Source: Chitinophaga pinensis (GTDB lineage: Bacteria > Bacteroidota > Bacteroidia > UKL13-3). From it: 64,000 bases of DNA. Within the stretch, counting starts at the first letter, position 1. Every line of letters starts with the position of its first letter. The stretch lies in contig CAMDHZ010000004.1 of NCBI GenBank assembly GCA_945898275.1, positions 1-64,000 of the forward strand, given 5' to 3'. This document shows, one piece after another, positions 62,057-64,000 of this stretch. The position numbers and the translations under genes are program-made. Under the pieces are notes generated by a model. That model did no database searches. It was not told the origin of the DNA and saw nothing but the letters and a program-made list of their open reading frames with translations.

Positions 62057-64000
62057 TTATGATTCCTTATGTTTTTTAACTAAAGGAATATTGAACTTTA
62101 TTTTCAAATTGTTTGACAAATATAACATAACTGGAACTAATATCAAAGTTAAAAATGTTGCAAAACTTAAACCAAAAATCATTGTCCAGCTTAAAGGTCC
62201 CCAAAATGCCACATTGTCACCTCCAAAATGAATGTGTGGATCAAAGTGTGTGAAGAGCGAAACGAAATCAATATTTAATCCAACAGCCAGAGGAATTAAA
62301 CCAAGTATAGTAGCTGAGGCTGTTAGGATTACTGGAGTCATACGGGTTTTTCCTGCCTCAATAATTGCAGCTCTGTACTCCATTCCTTGCTCCATTAATA
62401 AGTCGGTAAATTCCACCAAAAGGATACCATTTCGCACCACAATACCTGCCAAAGCTATGACACCAACGCCTGTCATAACAACAGAAATTGTCATGTCAAA
62501 AATTGATAATCCTAGTAAAACTCCAATAATTGAGAAGAAAATTTCTACAAAAATAATCAGAGGTTTTGATACAGAATTGAATTGTGTAACTAAAATTAGG
62601 AAAATCAAACCAAATGAAACTAACATAGCACCACCTAAAAACGCCCCAGTTTCTGCTTGCTCTTCTTGTTCTCCTGTCATGGTAGCAATTACGCCATCTG
62701 GTAATGGGTAGCTGTCTAAAGATTTTTTAATCTTCCCAACAATTTCATTGGCGTTATAGCCACTTAACACATTGGAAGAAATAGTAACCATGCGCTTTTG
62801 ATTTTTGCGTTTAATACCTCCAAAAGTATTTCCGTATTTGATTGTGGCTACAGAAGAAAGTGGCACTTGTCTTAATACACCTCCCATATTCATGTCGCGG
62901 AAAGTAATTTTTAAGTTCATTAACGAATTGATATTGTTTCTTTGGTCAAAGGCATATCTTAATTGAATTGGATAATCATCCTTTGCATCTTTGAATTTAG
63001 AAACCTCTGCGCCGAAAATTGCATCTCTCATTTCTTTGCCAATAATTGCTGTAGAAATACCTTCTCTGTTGGCTCTTTCTCTATCAATTTCAACAATAAT
63101 TTCCGGCTTGTTTGCTTGTAAGTCAGATTTTAACTCTTCAATACCTGGAATTCCTAATGAGTCTAAATATCGCTTTACATCTTTTGAGGTAGCAGTTAAT
63201 TCATTAAAATCGTCTCCAGTAATTTCAATATTAATTGGTTTTCCTGTAGGTGGACCTCCCTCTTCTTGCTCAACGGTAATTTCTGCCCCAGGAATTCCTT
63301 TAATTGCACTTCTAATTTGATCAAGGTAAACTACTGTTGATTTTCCGTTTCTTTCTCCAAAAGGAACAAAAGCAACTGAAACTTTTCCCAAATGTGGCGC
63401 TGTACTAAAGTCGAAACTTTGCGGGTTACTAGCACCCACGGCAACATTGGAAATAATAGATTCAACAATTGGGTTAGAATCACCTACTACTTCAAAAATT
63501 CTATCCTCAATAATTCTTGTTATTGAATCTGTATAAGTTTGGTCTGTGCCAATAGGTAATGCGATATAAGTATAAACAAAGTTTGGATCACCTTTAGGGA
63601 AAAATTCAACTTTAGGTTGTCTAATTGCTGTAAGTACAATTGAAAAGACTAACAATACAATGGTACTGATAAGAATATAAATGGGTCTGTTTTTATGCAA
63701 TGCCCATTCAATTGCATTTTTATATTTTTCTTGTATGTTAGGCCAAGTTTTTTCTTGGAATTTTTGAATCATTTTGTAAAGAACAAATCGGTTCAAACAG
63801 TATAAACCATATAGCGTTAAAGAGAAGGTTCCCAAGCCAACATTACCTGCTAAGAAAGAAAGGAGTGCTATTACAGCAAATACTACACTTGTAATTTTGA
63901 AGCCTTTATTGAAACGTTGCTTATGATTATCGTCATTGTTGTGAGGCTTCATAAAGTCTACCGCAAAAACTGGATTGATAATGTATGCAACAAGTAGTGA
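62057..64000 (-). CDS. C-terminal part of an RND efflux transporter (AcrB/HAE1-like), cut by window edge
   Basis: This is the end of an inner-membrane RND pump. The frame has an internal Met at 63952 but is open to base 64000 (…LLVAYIINPVFAVDFMKP), as expected for a gene running past the edge, so about 647 residues are visible. Membrane segments and porter domain follow the AcrB layout: FPKGDPNFVYTYIALPIGTD, NVAVGASNP, GKPINIEITGDD, the GVGVIALAGIVVRNGILLVEF helix and the RMTPVILTASATILGLIPLA block. Resistance or metal specificity cannot be told. A one-mismatch motif copy is at 63790-63799. A strong terminator follows it. Confidence 0.9.
   Translation of the reverse strand, partial: SLLVAYIINPVFAVDFMKPHNNDDNHKQRFNKGFKITSVVFAVIALLSFLAGNVGLGTFSLTLYGLYCLNRFVLYKMIQKFQEKTWPNIQEKYKNAIEWALHKNRPIYILISTIVLLVFSIVLTAIRQPKVEFFPKGDPNFVYTYIALPIGTDQTYTDSITRIIEDRIFEVVGDSNPIVESIISNVAVGASNPQSFDFSTAPHLGKVSVAFVPFGERNGKSTVVYLDQIRSAIKGIPGAEITVEQEEGGPPTGKPINIEITGDDFNELTATSKDVKRYLDSLGIPGIEELKSDLQANKPEIIVEIDRERANREGISTAIIGKEMRDAIFGAEVSKFKDAKDDYPIQLRYAFDQRNNINSLMNLKITFRDMNMGGVLRQVPLSSVATIKYGNTFGGIKRKNQKRMVTISSNVLSGYNANEIVGKIKKSLDSYPLPDGVIATMTGEQEEQAETGAFLGGAMLVSFGLIFLILVTQFNSVSKPLIIFVEIFFSIIGVLLGLSIFDMTISVVMTGVGVIALAGIVVRNGILLVEFTDLLMEQGMEYRAAIIEAGKTRMTPVILTASATILGLIPLAVGLNIDFVSLFTHFDPHIHFGGDNVAFWGPLSWTMIFGLSFATFLTLILVPVMLYLSNNLKIKFNIPLVKKHKES

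Noticed and set aside
62232-62711. Antisense frame of 159 codons inside the RND gene
   Set aside because: Shadow of the well-supported RND frame; Ile/Ser/Thr/Pro-rich with no family match.

Overview
The window is chromosomal DNA from a member of the Bacteroidota. The evidence is a gldH gliding lipoprotein next to ricT and holB, a secreted protein with a type IX secretion (Por) sorting tail, a short 287-residue RpoD, a DegT-like PLP protein of the usual Bacteroidota style, AT-rich DNA, and promoter-like boxes of the TTG-N19/20-TAnnTTTG kind. I cannot resolve the order or genus. No rRNA, tRNA, CRISPR array, prophage or plasmid backbone was seen.

Layout. 0-2.1 kb: a truncated lipoprotein gene, a repeat-rich spacer and a complete IS3-family element (650-2099) with terminal inverted repeats and a 3-bp target duplication. 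2.1-10 kb: housekeeping genes (murQ, S41 protease, trmB, cation:proton antiporter plus tandem Usp protein, fused E1 2-oxoacid dehydrogenase). 10-15.4 kb: two small toxin-antitoxin-like pairs flank a T9SS-sorted protein and purL. 15.4-22.2 kb: tatC, rpiB, meaB, a glycosyltransferase, an FMN reductase, then the divergent holB-ricT-gldH set. 22.4-27.9 kb: an L-fucose locus with two secreted GH29 fucosidases, a sugar mutarotase, a FucP-type symporter and an unusual nucleotidyltransferase-GHMP kinase fusion. 28-41 kb: DegT-like protein, yifB/comM, an ABC exporter, feoAB, rpoD, a nucleotidyltransferase/small-protein pair, a gate-domain membrane protein, an LD-carboxypeptidase, a DUF1801-Tag fusion and tdh. 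41.2-48.9 kb: a glycan or lipid-sugar assembly cluster (two large multi-pass membrane proteins, two SDR epimerases, a methyltransferase, a GT2, a 2OG-Fe(II) oxygenase). 49-64 kb: sucD, a TPR hybrid histidine kinase, an AhpD-like protein, an alkyltransferase-like protein, a large TolB-like/beta-barrel protein, a metallo-hydrolase, a SRPBCC-GyrI protein, prmA, a LytTR regulator, a possible small RNA, a YbiT-type ABC-F protein and the 3' part of an RND pump.

The strongest unexplained signal is not a gene. A 10-mer inverted repeat, GGTT-CA-AACC (or its complement GGTT-TG-AACC), occurs 20 times exactly in 64 kb where roughly 0.1 would be expected by base composition. Six copies share the 15-mer TTGGTTCAAACCGAA. 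Eighteen lie inside genes in all three reading frames and both orientations, so the constraint is on DNA or RNA rather than protein. A sister form with a one-base centre (GGTT-S-AACC) occurs six more times. It behaves like a highly iterated palindrome or uptake/recognition sequence, and I do not know of a described equivalent in this phylum.
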